Source of the DNA: Aradus depressus
Taxonomy: Eukaryota; Arthropoda; Insecta; Hemiptera; Aradidae
NCBI GenBank assembly: GCA_963662175.1
Contig: OY759221.1
Coordinates: 36,888,045-36,952,044 of the forward strand
Length of the DNA stretch: 64,000 nucleotides
Direction of reading: 5' to 3'
This document shows positions 32,101 through 41,999 of this stretch, in pieces. How positions within the stretch are numbered: position 1 is the first letter of the stretch; each line of letters opens with the position of its first letter. A program made the translations under genes and the position numbers. Below the pieces are notes generated by a model. The model saw only the letters and a program-made list of their open reading frames with translations. It made no database searches and was not told where the DNA came from.

Positions 32101-34577
32101 TTGTGTTCATACATACTAAACTTCCTTGATACTTCTTAAAGCTGGTAAAGTTGAAGATATTTTATACCAATGAAAAATTTCACTTACGGAGAAAACAAAC
32201 TTTTACTTTTTAGCAAACAGGAAACAGAAAAGCCTATTTAACCAGATATGGACAGAAAAAAAAAAGTTAAAATCTCACAAAAACAATAACTCAATAATTA
32301 TAGTAAATAGTTGAGTCAATCCGTTACTTACAGTTTTCCAGAAATAGAAACCGTGCAGGTTATACTGGCCAAATGGAGTGCGAATAAAGCATAATTCAAT
32401 TCCGGGAAGTCACAACTTCAATATATGACATATTTATGGAAGTCAAAAGTAAAAATAAGTTAGAGAAATCTGTCAACTAGCAGTAGAGATGACAAGTAGA
32501 TAATGGAAGTGGGCAGTAAATGGTAAGTGGGGTCTAATAATAGGGAAGGATGAGAAGAAGGTGGGCCGACACTACCTGAACTGGGGAGGATAACAGGAGC
32601 TGTGTCGGGTGAGCCAGCTAGTTCAGAGAAGAGGACAGTTGTAAACCTGTCTCAAGAGAACAGTGGCTCTAGAGACCAAGATTAGTGATATAATCCTATT
32701 TGAGGCGTGCCTCAACTATGAGAGACCTGGAAATATTTTTTCGATAATTCGCATTTTTTATTTAAGAAAAATGTGATTGCCTGAACTGGGCTGCAACTGG
32801 ACCTTCTTATGCAATAACTTTTGTACAGACCTCTTCCACCCCCGTCTTAAATTCATTCTATAATCGCATTAGCTCTTTTAGTCAATGAGTTAAGGTTTAA
32901 TGAGTCTAAAACAACTATTTTAATTTTCAAAACTACGAATAAATTAGCAGAAGAGAAACAACCGTAACTGTTGATACTCTTTCTGTGTAATTTAAAAAAT
33001 AATATAAAATTCCTAGGTCTCCATATAGATCACACATATGCACTAGTGACATAGGAAATTGTGTGTATTTTTCGGCCTCCTCTATTGTCTCTCTTTCTGG
33101 TCAGACTATGAATAAAAAGGTTTGGAGGGTATTTCTTAGTAGGCACATATGTGACAAACCTCATAGATATTGAAACATTTTTTTTTTTTTTTTCCTCCCC
33201 TTTTCTGGCTTTAATGAAACATTCACAACGTCATTAAGAAATACATACCTACCTCTCTTTATAGAAAATATGAAGATGTCTAATGTAGTGAAAAGTGATT
33301 ATTTCACAGGTTGTAAAATAAAATATAGTCTGACCTCTCACAAATTTTATTTATAATTGCTAGACGGCTTTCGAGGTTGCCCTCATCATCAGTCCGCCTG
33401 TCTGATAAATTAATTTTGAAAATAACATAATAAAAATGTTTTAAATCAATAAAATTAAATTTTTCTTTTAATTAAAAAAAAAAAATCAAATTAACGTGTA
33501 TAAACAATCTAAAAAACTCACATTAACAATTTAAAATTCTAAGCTCAAGATCGTGGGTTCGAAACCCGACCGAGGCCCTTAATTTATTTTACCTGGGAGG
33601 TAAAATAAAATTAAGCCCGCCGTTCTTCGGATGGGACGTTAAGCGATGATCCCGAGGCTGTACGATGTCAGGTACTCGTTAAAGACCCCTAGATGAATAA
33701 AAATTTAGGGTAGGCAAAATTTAGGACTCCCACAGTAGAGTCGGGCTCATGTCCACCAGAGTGACAAAAGAGCGCTCTGGTAGTAGGCGATATGACCTCG
33801 TAGTTAAAGCCCCGGCATGAGACATAAAACCTAAACCTATCATCTATCATTAACATTATGTTATTATAAAAATTATTTAATCAGATGATGATGAGGGCAA
33901 CCTCGAAAGCCGGCTAGCAAATATAAATAAAAGCTGTGAGTGGTCAGACTACACTTTAGTTTACAACCCTTGATCTATTTATAGTGTATAATATGACAAA
34001 CGACGACAAACCCAAAGTTATGAATTTTAAAGGAAAGAGCAAACGGTCTGCCATAAGAGAAATTATAAGCCAACATAAGCCACACTAAGGATTTTAAATG
34101 TTTTTTAAACTAAAAAAAGGATCCATGAATCGTGACTAGATACGTTTATGCTCCATATTACTAGCAAGTTAGATAGGTTTCTTCAAACATTCTTGGGTAT
34201 ATAAAGCGTCCATGCTTTGAATCTTTTGTTTATGTAGCAATCTATACATTTGCTTGCATTCTAAATTGCAATTGTTAAACATGAGTAAATATCTAAAGAT
34301 AGCACGATCCTCTCCAATAGTAGGTTAGTTCTCTGCACTAACGATAGAGGTTATTGTCTGATTTGATTAATAAGGAAAAAAGCGGAAGAGACTTACGTTT
34401 CAAGTCATCCTTCTTGGGAGACTCCAGGGACGTGTCATGATGCAGAGGACTGTGAGATTTCTGATACGATGGCATCAGATCCACGACAATAGAGGGAGGA
34501 ACAGCACTCGACTTGAGCATTGCAGCAGCCTGCTGCGATAACCTGCTGGCTGGGTCCAGACCAAATCCGTAGTCCAT
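25786..34577 (-). CDS. eve: even-skipped homeodomain transcription factor (3 coding exons)
   Basis: Sequence-specific nuclear repressor of segmentation and neural patterning (family knowledge). Coding join, minus strand: 34577-34397, 27673-27507, 26166-25786, giving 60+56+126 = 242 residues. All introns are GT-AG (GTAAGT and GTATGT donors, TTTCAG acceptors), and reading phase is kept at both junctions. Residues 31-34 are VVDL, like the conserved N-terminal patch of Drosophila Eve. The homeodomain is residues 71-130, opening [20 protein letters not shown], with Gln50 and Asn51 at residues 120-121. It is followed by the Eve-type extension [20 protein letters not shown], a poly-Ala stretch, a Pro-rich stretch and a short Cys cluster (CRCGILNC). 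Near the C-terminus is LFQPYKED, matching the Groucho-binding LFKPY-type motif. The protein is shorter than fly Eve. Intron 2 falls between homeodomain residues 46 and 47. No frame damage is seen. Identity is very secure; only the start codon and UTRs are inferred. Confidence 0.95.
26167..27506 (-). other. eve intron 2 (1.3 kb)
   Basis: Interrupts the homeobox between residues 46 and 47. The 26290-26700 part has no recognisable repeat and several TAAT-type sites; 27117-27375 is a modular-repeat copy with an internal C run. Gene-free otherwise. Confidence 0.85.
27117..27375 (+). repeat. modular repeat in eve intron 2
   Basis: GTCGTCGGAGATTCACCGGA, TTAACTTTTCACTCCCCCTCC, TTCATTACATCGGCAGTTAT, then a C run (27309-27326) and module end. 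Confidence 0.75.
27507..27673 (-). CDS. eve: eve coding exon 2 (first 46 homeodomain residues)
   Basis: 167 bases between a TTTTTCAG acceptor and a GTATGT donor. It codes residues 61-116, from [10 protein letters not shown] through homeodomain residue 46 (ESTIK). Helices 1 and 2 and the first half of helix 3 lie here. The phase is 1 in and 0 out. Confidence 0.95.
27845..27945. repeat. 38-bp-arm hairpin in eve intron 1
   Basis: 27845-27882 and 27908-27945 are reverse complements with one mismatch; the loop is 25 bases. Arms begin GGCTAAGCGAAGATGGGTC. Could be a foldback element or a small-RNA precursor. Confidence 0.9.
29195..29375 (+). repeat. modular repeat, 3' module
   Basis: CACTGAAAATCAATAGATCC, TTTTATCGGGAGTTATCGTG, GAAATTCTGGTGAAAACTG. 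Confidence 0.65.
29802..30036 (-). repeat. tRNA-SINE in eve intron 1
   Basis: Reverse copy from TAACTACGAGGTCCTGTCGC to GGGCCTCGGCCGCGATCTTGAGC; B-box lost. Confidence 0.85.
30050..30420. other. non-repetitive block in eve intron 1
   Basis: Less AT-rich, no frame, no repeat match seen. Has E-box-like CATATG and CATCTG and a CAGCAATTACCG site. Candidate intronic enhancer, inferred from position only. Confidence 0.3.
31095..31345 (+). repeat. modular repeat, 3' module
   Basis: GGGTTCTGGATACACATAAC, GTGTCGATACATTATTGGGAG, AAACAGGGGGTCGGATAAAC. Confidence 0.6.
33369..33392 (-). ncRNA. hammerhead-ribozyme-like core
   Basis: CTGATGA, one T, stem GAGG with GCAA loop and CCTC, then GAAA. All conserved core bases are present; the mirror copy at 33887 has lost the first C. 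Confidence 0.5.
33542..33836 (+). repeat. tRNA-SINE in eve intron 1
   Basis: B-box GGGTTCGAAACCCGACC, core TTCTTCGGATGGGACGTTAA, 3' end CATAAAACCTAAACCTATC. Confidence 0.9.
34397..34577 (-). CDS. eve: eve coding exon 1
   Basis: The ATG at 34577 begins [13 protein letters not shown]. The exon codes 60 residues plus one base and ends at a consensus GTAAGT donor (34396-34391). The leftover C joins AA of exon 2 to make Gln61. This ATG is the first after the predicted initiator, about 55 bases downstream. The residues are Ser/Pro-rich apart from the VVDL patch and a basic run (KKDDLK) before the homeodomain exon. Confidence 0.88.
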
Positions 34578-34601
34578 GTCTGTACGATGTCTTCAACACA
34601 A

Positions 34602-34666
34602 GTGACCAAACTACACTAGACCAACAACTAACTGACCCCGCCCTCTATAACTATAGATATAATATA
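34602..34666 (-). promoter_or_regulatory. eve: eve core promoter: TATA-like box and initiator
   Basis: Minus strand. An arthropod-type initiator TCAGTT has its A at 34633. A TATATT/TATTATAT element lies at about -33 to -28 (34666-34657), the expected spacing. A DPE-like GGTCA lies at +27 to +31, one base off the strict position. The implied 5' UTR is about 55 bases. A GC box (GGGCGGGG) sits between TATA and Inr. The elements and spacing are seen; promoter activity is inferred. Confidence 0.55.
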
Positions 34667-34716
34667 GTGTAGACAAGGTGCTGAGAGCTGGTGGTGGGGA
34701 CGATGATAGCCCATCA

Positions 34717-34771
34717 GGCCCCGCCCTCTGCTCCTCATTGGCCCGTCTTGTCCCCCCTCACTTCTCATTGG
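34717..34771 (-). promoter_or_regulatory. eve: eve upstream CCAAT pair and GC box
   Basis: Two CCAATGAG boxes on the minus strand (ATTGG on plus at 34737-34741 and 34767-34771) stand exactly 30 bases apart, with a GC box at about 34719-34727. They lie about 85-140 bases upstream of the predicted eve initiator. The block 34690-34900 is locally GC-rich and has no repeat resemblance. Confidence 0.45.
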
Positions 34772-34929
34772 TTGTCGACGCTCCCCCACTCCTACTCATC
34801 GCCCCCACCCAACATGGAGGCCTCCTATCATCATCCTCCCCACGAAGCTGTTAACACAGTTCATCTCCTCATTACCTTGTTATGGCCGCCCTCTTTAATA
34901 CCCTTCCCTTACTCTGTACTAAAATGAAC

Positions 34930-36090
34930 CTTCTGATTACTTGGTTTTAATATATAGAGGTTCGTTTATCTTCAAATTACAGTCACAACTTTTTAATTAG
35001 ATTGATGGTCTGCGTTCACTGCAGTCAAGATATAATTTGCCTCATATCTCAACGAAAGCAATAAAAACTCACCGAATGAATAATGAATAAGAAGTACACA
35101 CAAAACTTTCAGTACCGGACGGCAGATCTCTCGAGCCGAGCTCTCTCAAATACAAGATATACTTGTGATATACTCACCCCATCAAACCAAATACCCTCGG
35201 AACAATTTACTGCATTACAAATTTAACCTTAGATTTGTTAAGAAATAAAAAAAAAATGTTCAAAATCCATGGTCAGGCGACTCCGTTTTATTTTATTTTC
35301 AAACTTTGGCGCATCGACAACTGAGGTCATTAGCGCCTGCACAACTTGAATATTCCCTCAGTGGGGGCACCTTCAGTGCTGCTATCTTTCCTGACTGCTC
35401 TGACTGTCAGAGCACAGAGAGCAGCAGCAGCCCATGATACCGCTCCGTATTTCGTTATATCTGGGTTCTCTCCCTGCACTTAAAGAGTGGCAGAAGGGAG
35501 AGAGTACCCACCTACTATTATATTTTATTATATAAATCGATATTCCGCAAGAATTTCAGTTACTGCATCGTATATGGAGAACCAATTTTCAAAACTGCTG
35601 AAGAATCATGAGGCAATCCTTCTCTATCTCTATAGAGCTCGAGTAGACGACATAAAAATCAGATTTTTCAAATTTATATTTATATCTTTATAATTTATGA
35701 ACAAATACAAAGTTAATCTCGCGTTGTAGTGAAGTGTTCCAACAGTCCTTTACTAAGATTTGATGTTTTTTGGTAACACCCGATGCACTTATAGACAGTT
35801 TTTCAACTGCTTAATACTTTTTATATTGTGTTTTAATATTTTTCTATAGTTGGGTTTTTTGTTTATTTGTTATTAATTTATATGTTCCATGAAACATGAG
35901 GACCATAGAAATTTTCGTAAAAACAGCTTCATTTTGGCAAAATTGAAATTTATAGAATTAAAAAGCATAAGAATTTCTATAAGAGGGAAGCTCATGACAA
36001 AAAAGCTAGAAACTGCGGATAATTCCATAAGGACGACACCCCCACCAATTTTCATCCGAACCGGTCAAAGGGAAGTGTAGGACCAGATGA
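34930..36090. other. eve 5' flank, gene-free
   Basis: No exon or repeat recognised. 35270-35480 is less AT-rich (GGCGCATCGACAACTGAGG, GAGCACAGAGAGCAGCAGC) and lies 650-850 bases upstream of the predicted eve start; possible proximal regulatory DNA. Confidence 0.35.
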
Positions 36091-36094
36091 AAGG

Positions 36095-36232
36095 GTTGTA
36101 TTCAAAAACGCTAACTACTATCTGCATAACGAATGTATCAACACGAAATCAAACAGTGGGAGAGTGAAAACTTAGTTGATTAATTCGCCATGGGGAAGTA
36201 CATTGCCGATGATACATCGACGACTTATTTCA
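36095..36232 (-). repeat. modular repeat, 5' end reversed
   Basis: ATAACGAATGTATCAACACG and ATTCGCCATGGGGAAGTACATTG. Confidence 0.65.
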
Positions 36233-36314
36233 TACGATTCAAATACTTCTTTGGTGAGAATAGAAAGGTTATTTAATGGAATACATTTTTTTTTTCTACG
36301 TAAATAGGTATTTC

Positions 36315-37542
36315 CAGGGCTGTATTTACGCGCAGGCTATCTTGGCTGCAGCCTATGGGCCCGCACCACAAAAAAAAACTGTTAAAATATTTTAATTTTT
36401 TTGAATAGAGCCCCGAACGTGAGCACTTAACGAAAGTCTACTGTATCGACTATCAAAATTGCAATTGTCGCCCATCATTTTTTCTTGAGTAATTGTTGGA
36501 CGCAGAGTTTACCAAACACACACATACACATGTTTACTTAAAATTACATTATGTTATTTCAGAAATTGAAATACTACTGTGTTTTGCATATAGACATAAA
36601 TCTCAACTTTGTGTTCTTTAAATAATAGTTGTTCTTATCATAGTTATAGTTAGTTAGTTTATAGAGGTATTTTTATCAGTTCACTGCATGATCAGTCAGT
36701 TATATCAATTAATTAATTATTATCATTATCAATATCAATTACTATATATAGTAAAGCCGCTTGGCTTCTGAGCTCAAGAGCGTGGGTTCGAAACCCGACC
36801 CAAGCCCTTAGTTTATTTTATCTGAGAAGGTAAAATAAACTTAAGCACGCCGTTCTTCGGATGGGATGTTAAGCGATGGTCCCTCGTTAAAGACCCCCTC
36901 CCTAGTTGAATAAAAATTTAGGGTAGGCAAAATTTAGGACTCCCACATTAGAGTCGGGCTCATGTCCACTATAGTGACGAAAGAGCGCTCTGGTAGTAGG
37001 CGATATGACCTTGTAGTAAGTCCGGGCATGAGTCATAAAACCTAAACCTAGTAAAGCCAAATTGGCTTAGCCAAAAAAACAAAATATATGATTACACAGA
37101 CTGCACTCGTCTTTACAAAACATTAATCCATTAAGAAAAACGTTTAAAACAATACTTTTTGTTGTAAATAACCTTAAACGAACAATTTATAATATTTTAG
37201 ACTATGAGACTTACGTTGTTAAGTATATAACAGAAGAGATAATTCAAACATTAGGCGAGATTAGTTGTTCATAGCTTACCTTAATGATTGAATAGCATAG
37301 TGATTTTCTGTTATTTCCATTTTTATTATCTCATCAATTTTAAATACTGTATACTTAGTATAACATTTTCTACAATATAATAATAAACTTCAAATGTTTC
37401 TTCTTAGGTTTTTAGTTACAAAATTTCTCTAAAATGCAATTTTTGCAGGTAAATAAAAAAAAAAAAAATCCCCCCCCCCCCCCCCCCCTCCGGTACTTAA
37501 TAGATTCAGCCTAGGGGTCTATAGATCCTAAATATGGCCCTG
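36315..37542. mobile_element. hAT-like element with a nested SINE
   Basis: Left end CAGGGCTGTATTTACG and right end (reverse) CAGGGCCATATTTAGG are inverted repeats. Flanking 8-mers GGTATTTC and GATAATTG match at 5 of 8 positions, so the TSD is only weakly supported. A C run (37471-37488) lies near the right end. No transposase frame. Confidence 0.55.
36749..37058 (+). repeat. tRNA-SINE with 10-bp target-site duplication
   Basis: TAGTAAAGCC flanks the copy at 36749-36758 and 37049-37058. Inside are B-box GGGTTCGAAACCCGACC, the core with a small deletion, and a 3' end of ATAAAACCTAAACC. This defines the true SINE 3' end. Confidence 0.92.
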
Positions 37543-37570
37543 GATAATTGTTATACTAATTTGTTTTTCC

Positions 37571-37722
37571 AGATAATGCCAAACAGTTAAATATGTCTGA
37601 GAGGCAAGTTAGTGTACCTGAGGTGGTGGCAGTACTGTTCCGACAAACAGTTCTTGTATACCTGCCTTGTAACGAGCTGACATTACTGGGGAAGACGTCA
37701 ACTTGTCGCTCAAGAATGGCAT
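37571..37722 (+). CDS. possible terminal exon of an unknown plus-strand gene
   Basis: After a TTGTTTTTCCAG acceptor one frame is open for about 50 codons (DNAKQLNMSERQVSVPEVVA, then VLFRQTVLVYLPCNELTLLG) and stops at TAG. Residue use looks protein-like but no family is recognised and no upstream exon was found. It abuts the right end of the hAT-like element, so the acceptor lies partly in the element flank. Confidence 0.22.
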
Positions 37723-37772
37723 AGTAACAATGGAATACTAATATAGAGAAGAAATCTTGAGGACTTACCAAA

Positions 37773-37806
37773 ATTGGAGGCAATGGTTGTTCTCAGCTCG
37801 CCCATC
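37773..37806 (-). CDS. possible short first exon, minus strand
   Basis: ATG opens MGELRTTIASNFG followed by a consensus GTAAGT donor. Thirteen codons only; no partner exon identified. Confidence 0.15.
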
Positions 37807-37829
37807 GTCTTACTCCACTTATGTAGATA

Positions 37830-38200
37830 TCAATATAAACATCGATAAATAGTCAGCAGGGAGCTTGCTTTTAATCTTCTGTCAGGAGCGGTCCTTAGAG
37901 TCTCAATGCTAAACCAAAATCATAACTTTACTCTAAAACTTAAAATGATAATAGGAAATGTAACAAATAAAGCTACATTCAACTTTAGATGACGGCCGTG
38001 CTGACAAGAGCGTAGGGCTTTAGTCGCATGGTCTCCCATTATTTGCGGGATTGAAGCTGAGTGAGTTTTATTTCGTAGATAGACTTCCTCCCAGGGCCAT
38101 GGATATTGTAAGTAACTAAATATATCAATACAATAATAGAATATGATGAATCTGGAAAAAAAAGAAATAAAACGTAAATAAATACAATTTAGATATTGTG
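37830..38200. other. gene-free stretch
   Basis: No repeat or exon recognised; AT-rich. Confidence 0.4.
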
Positions 38201-38204
38201 AGAT

Positions 38205-38411
38205 TAATGTTCGGGCTTTAACTACGAGGTCATATCATCTATTACTAGATCGCTCTTTCGTCACTTTGGACTCTACTGTGGGAGTCCTAAATTTGCCTAC
38301 CTAGATTTATTCACTTAGAGTAGGGGTCTTAACGAATATCTGACATCGTACAGGCTCGGGATCATCGCTTAACGCCTCATCAGAAGAACGGTCTTAATCT
38401 GGTTTCGAAAT
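38205..38411 (-). repeat. tRNA-SINE, degenerate
   Basis: GGGCTTTAACTACGAGGTCA, GACATCGTACAGGCTCGGGA and a damaged B-box. Confidence 0.8.
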
Positions 38412-38532
38412 GTACAATGTTTGTTTCTTAGGCTTTTCTGATATAATTGCTGATACTTTTTTCCGAAATTTTTTTCACATTTGACAGTAGGTATGTCAGA
38501 ACACTTTCACTTCCCTTCTTTCGGTCATAATA

Positions 38533-39172
38533 TCATATATATAAAGCTGAAAATGTCTGTGCGTTGTACCGCTATAACTCACGAACTCTGTGGAAGGTTA
38601 TAGGCGTATTAGTACCTCAATATCTGGTCCATCCCAGCATCCACTCACGCAATCTTTGTAACTCAAAAACCACTGCAATGATTAATGAGGAATCTTTTTG
38701 AATAGATAAGTTTTATCTACCGGAAGGTTAAGGTCTATTTTTTAATCAACCCCTGGTCCATCCCAGCATCCACTCACGCAATCTTTGTAACTCGAAAACC
38801 ATTGCAACGATTAATGAGAAATCTTTTTGAATAAATTAGTTTTAGCTCCAGGATGGTGGAAGTCTATGTTTTAATCAACCTGGTGGTCACAAGCGTTCTC
38901 AAGTACGTACTGGCTAGGACGTCCACTGATGCTAAGTATTCACTAGCTGTGGTTTCCGCCGTTGAATGGCGCGTACTAGCCATGGTGCCCAGGGGTCCTA
39001 AAAACTTACTAGCTGGGATGTCTGCCGTTGAAGGACTATAAGCGTTATTCCGTATGAATAATTGAAAATTATAACATCATGAATGTACTATTGAAGAAAT
39101 GAAATGGATTCGAACGAGAGATATTAGGAGAAAAGTCAAAGTTCCCCGGGCAACGCCGGGTATTACTGCTAG
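38533..39172 (+). mobile_element. short non-autonomous Helitron (640 bp)
   Basis: Starts TCATATATATAAAGCTG after A; ends with the same GC hairpin and TATTACTGCTAG before T as the element at 677-2662. The last 290 bases match that element at high identity, while the 5' half differs. It holds two direct copies of a 130-base unit (ATCCACTCACGCAATCTTTG) at about 38636 and 38768. Confidence 0.8.
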
Positions 39173-39442
39173 TATCTTATATCTAGTGGAGGCTTTGTGC
39201 ACGAATCGATCGACGAGCATTAGCCGGCACCTGCTTGAAGGTCAGTAAGAAGGAAACCTTACTTTAAAAAAGTAACTGGTTATCGCAATTCTTTTCAGGT
39301 AGGTGTTGTTATATTAAAGTGACCGTTGTTACGGGTAACCGAAATTTATTGTACATTCTTCGGGGCTATAACTGGTCCTATTGGTCTTATCTCAAATTTG
39401 TGGGCCTTATAATAGTTAAATGAGGGAAAAGGAACTGTAACA

Positions 39443-39718
39443 GTTCAGAGGTAGCGTACTCGTCTACTGAGATCAAGAGGGCGGGTTCGAAACCCGGACG
39501 GAGCCTTATAGGTTTTTTATGTAGGAGGTGAAAAACCTTGAGCATGCCGTCCTTCGGATGGGACGTTAAGCGATGGTCCCGGGCCTGTACTATGTCAGGT
39601 ACTCGTTAAAGACCCATGGTGAATAAACCTGAAAAGGCAAAATTTAAGACTCCCAAAGTATAGTCGGGATCGTCGCTCTGGTAATAGGCGATATGACCTC
39701 ATAGTTAAAGTATGAATC
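39443..39718 (+). repeat. tRNA-SINE, full body with diverged head
   Basis: AGAGGTAGCGTACTCGTCTA (A-box region), GGGTTCGAAACCCGG, CCGTCCTTCGGATGGGACGT; 3' domain partly deleted. Confidence 0.85.
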
Positions 39719-39899
39719 GCAATAAGTAAGTATAATAAGAAGCATTAAACAATAGGTTTCGAGGCGTCATTTAAAGACGGTTTTCGAAATTTATCTCGCA
39801 AAGGAAGCCTTCGAAAATGTGTATCTCATATAAAATGTGCCTTCAGTATCTTGAAGTAAAATGGTTTCATTTTTGTCTGATTTATGACAAAATCTAATC

Positions 39900-40065
39900 A
39901 GATCTAGTTCATAGTTAAAATTGTTTCTGAGTAAGAGTGCTCACAAAGTTCTAATCACGTACACATTTACAGACATCGGTGCGAGAATGGTCAAAACCGG
40001 GGACCTTGAAACGTGAAATTCCGTTGAAAACTCAATTTTGGATTTCTGCACGATTTTAATAAAAA
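39900..40065 (+). repeat. modular repeat, 3' module
   Basis: GGTGCGAGAATGGTCAAAAC, ACGTGAAATTCCGTTGAAAAC. Confidence 0.5.
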
Positions 40066-40069
40066 AAGT

Positions 40070-40805
40070 TTTTATTAAAATCAGGGGTCATGTCGAATGA
40101 CTACGTTTGTTCATCTTATGAATAGTTGATAGATTTGAATGATCTGTCAAGATGTGTCAAGTATGTTTAAAGACTTGCGCAAAAAGACTATAAAGGATCG
40201 GTTGATGTACCACTGGAGACGCAAGAACTAAGCTAGGAAGAGAAAACTCTAACCAGCAGTAAATAATCTCAAAAACTATTATTGATAGGTAATTGCTAGG
40301 CTATAGAAATATGGACATAACTTGGGGTCCTTTCTTGTTTTATTATTGTGAAAGTTACCCAGAAGAATAGAGAAAAAACATAATTTTGTCTATAACCGTA
40401 TAAATCTTTCTTCTAAGAAGAGTGGAGGGGTAAGTTCACTAAGAGGCACCTTCCTTCATAAAAACATAAAACTTTAAAAGTATTTAGGAGAAGGGAAAAG
40501 AAAATTTACAGTAGAGCTACGTGAGAGTGTAGTGAGTATTAGTGGAGACAAAGCGTGACAGAGTTGCATTATCTAGGGAGCAGTGCATGGGTCCAATAAG
40601 GCAGTGCCGGTGTTGTAAACATGCCATCGCCTGGGGACCAGGGTCTGAGGCATCTCTGAGTTATGGGGCCCGCTACTGGACACTGGACACCAAGCTACTG
40701 CAACTCCTTCTTGGTAAAGGCTCCAGACTGGCAAAGAGACAAAAAAATATGTAGTACTCACCATGTACGTACTTCCCCAGCTTTGAAATTAAATGATTGA
40801 AATTA
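40070..40805. other. gene-free stretch, central block less AT-rich
   Basis: 40540-40750 has open frames on both strands (70 and 63 codons), neither recognisable; it may be unique conserved or regulatory DNA. Confidence 0.3.
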
Positions 40806-40812
40806 AAATAAA

Positions 40813-41420
40813 TTTTATTCTGGGACTGAGGTCGCCTAAGAATAAATACATGAAAGTCACTGAACAGACCAAAAATACAAATAAAATAAAATATCAGTAA
40901 TGAAATAAAAGTGCTACAGTGGATAGAAACAAGAACAAAATGAATATAACTAAATAAGAAAATACAATAAAATAATGATGAAATAAGTAAGAAAATACAA
41001 TAAAATGAAATAATGATGAAATAAGTAAATAAATAAATAAAATAATTAAATTAACAGCTACATTATGAAGAAATCATACGAAAATAAATGTATCTAAATA
41101 AATATATAGAAGAAGATAAAATAAATTTGAAAAAATATATAAAAATCAAGATTATGAAGGAGGAGGAAATCTAGACCAGGCTTACAATAAAATTAATTTA
41201 AGAAAAACTGATGAAAAAAGAAATAAAATAAAAGGAAAAATGAAAAAATGAATAAAATAAATATGGAAAAAAAAATAAAATTGATGTTAAGGAGCGGGAA
41301 AGTATGGAGGAAGGGGAATAAGAGGCTAATCAGAGGGAGAAGAAGTTTATTGAGGAGGAATTGGAATAGCGAGGATTTGAAGGAGGCCACGGAAGGAGAG
41401 TGACGGATGAGGTTTTTGCA
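40813..41420 (-). mobile_element. LINE 3' end (family C), copy 3
   Basis: Minus frame MASFKSSLFQFLLNK and A-rich UTR, ending at the shared TTCTTAGGCGACCTCAGTCCC-type 3' terminus. Confidence 0.6.
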
Positions 41421-41499
41421 AGCCCATCTCCTCTTCGGCAGATTTACTGAGAGGATGGCGTGCTTGCCTGGAATGTGGAATGTGAAAAAACCCTCAGCA

Positions 41500-41780
41500 T
41501 ATCACTTAACATTTTCGCAGAGATATTGTGAATCACTTAATAAAAATATAAAGAAAAAATAATGTTAAAAAAAATATATTGTCTATTTTACAAGATATAC
41601 TTATAAAGTATATGGGAGTACTTTCGGTATTGCTACCATTTACAGCAACAAGTTTACAATCCAAACTGTCCCTTCTTCAGGCCCTACTGGGGGTTTCCCT
41701 TCCCCTCTTGTACAGTTATGTCTTAAAATATTAAAAATTTAAATAACATTTTGTCTCGATTTGAAATATTTCAATTTGAG
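41500..41780 (-). repeat. Penelope-type terminus, degenerate
   Basis: Shares GTACTTTCGGTATTGCTACC and CAATCCAAACTGTCC with 49430-49720. The hammerhead-like stem GGTA/TACC with GCAA loop is present but the CTGANGA box is mutated. Confidence 0.55.
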
Positions 41781-41816
41781 ACAAAATTTTATTTTTAAAA
41801 TTTCCCATATTTTAAG

Positions 41817-41985
41817 CTTGTACGATGTCAGATACTCGTTACAACTCCCCTACTTTAAGTGGATAAAGATTTAGGGTAGGTAGGCAAAATGTAGGTCTTC
41901 CACTGTAGACTAGGGCTGGTAGACATTAACCAGAGAGAAGAAAGAGCGCACTGGTAGTAGGCGATATGACCTCGTAGTTAAAGCT
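41817..41985 (+). repeat. tRNA-SINE 3' half
   Basis: TGTACGATGTCAGATACTCG to GGCGATATGACCTCGTAGTT. Confidence 0.8.
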
Positions 41986-41999
41986 AAGTTTATATTGTT

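Larger units (their letters stand above)
33309..33975. mobile_element. Penelope-type inverted terminus pair with nested SINE
   Basis: 33309-33392 and 33887-33975 are reverse complements over about 83 bases. Each carries a hammerhead-like core: stem GAGG/CCTC with GCAA loop, then GAAA. In the right arm GAAA is followed by the palindrome AGCCGGCT. A SINE (33542-33834) sits between the arms. Confidence 0.6.
27674..34396 (-). other. eve intron 1 (6.7 kb, repeat-invaded)
   Basis: Separates the N-terminal exon from the homeodomain exon. It contains a near-perfect hairpin (27845-27945), modular-repeat copies (29195-29375, 31095-31345), a SINE (29802-30036) and a Penelope-type inverted pair holding another SINE (33309-33975). 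Between them are low-repeat, less AT-rich stretches (28640-29110, 30050-30420, 31590-31770, 32460-32720) that could be regulatory. No further exon was recognised. Confidence 0.85.

Noticed and set aside
34691..34927. 78-codon plus frame upstream of eve
   Set aside because: His/Pro/Ser-rich translation of the CCAAT/GC-box promoter region; no splice partner or homology.
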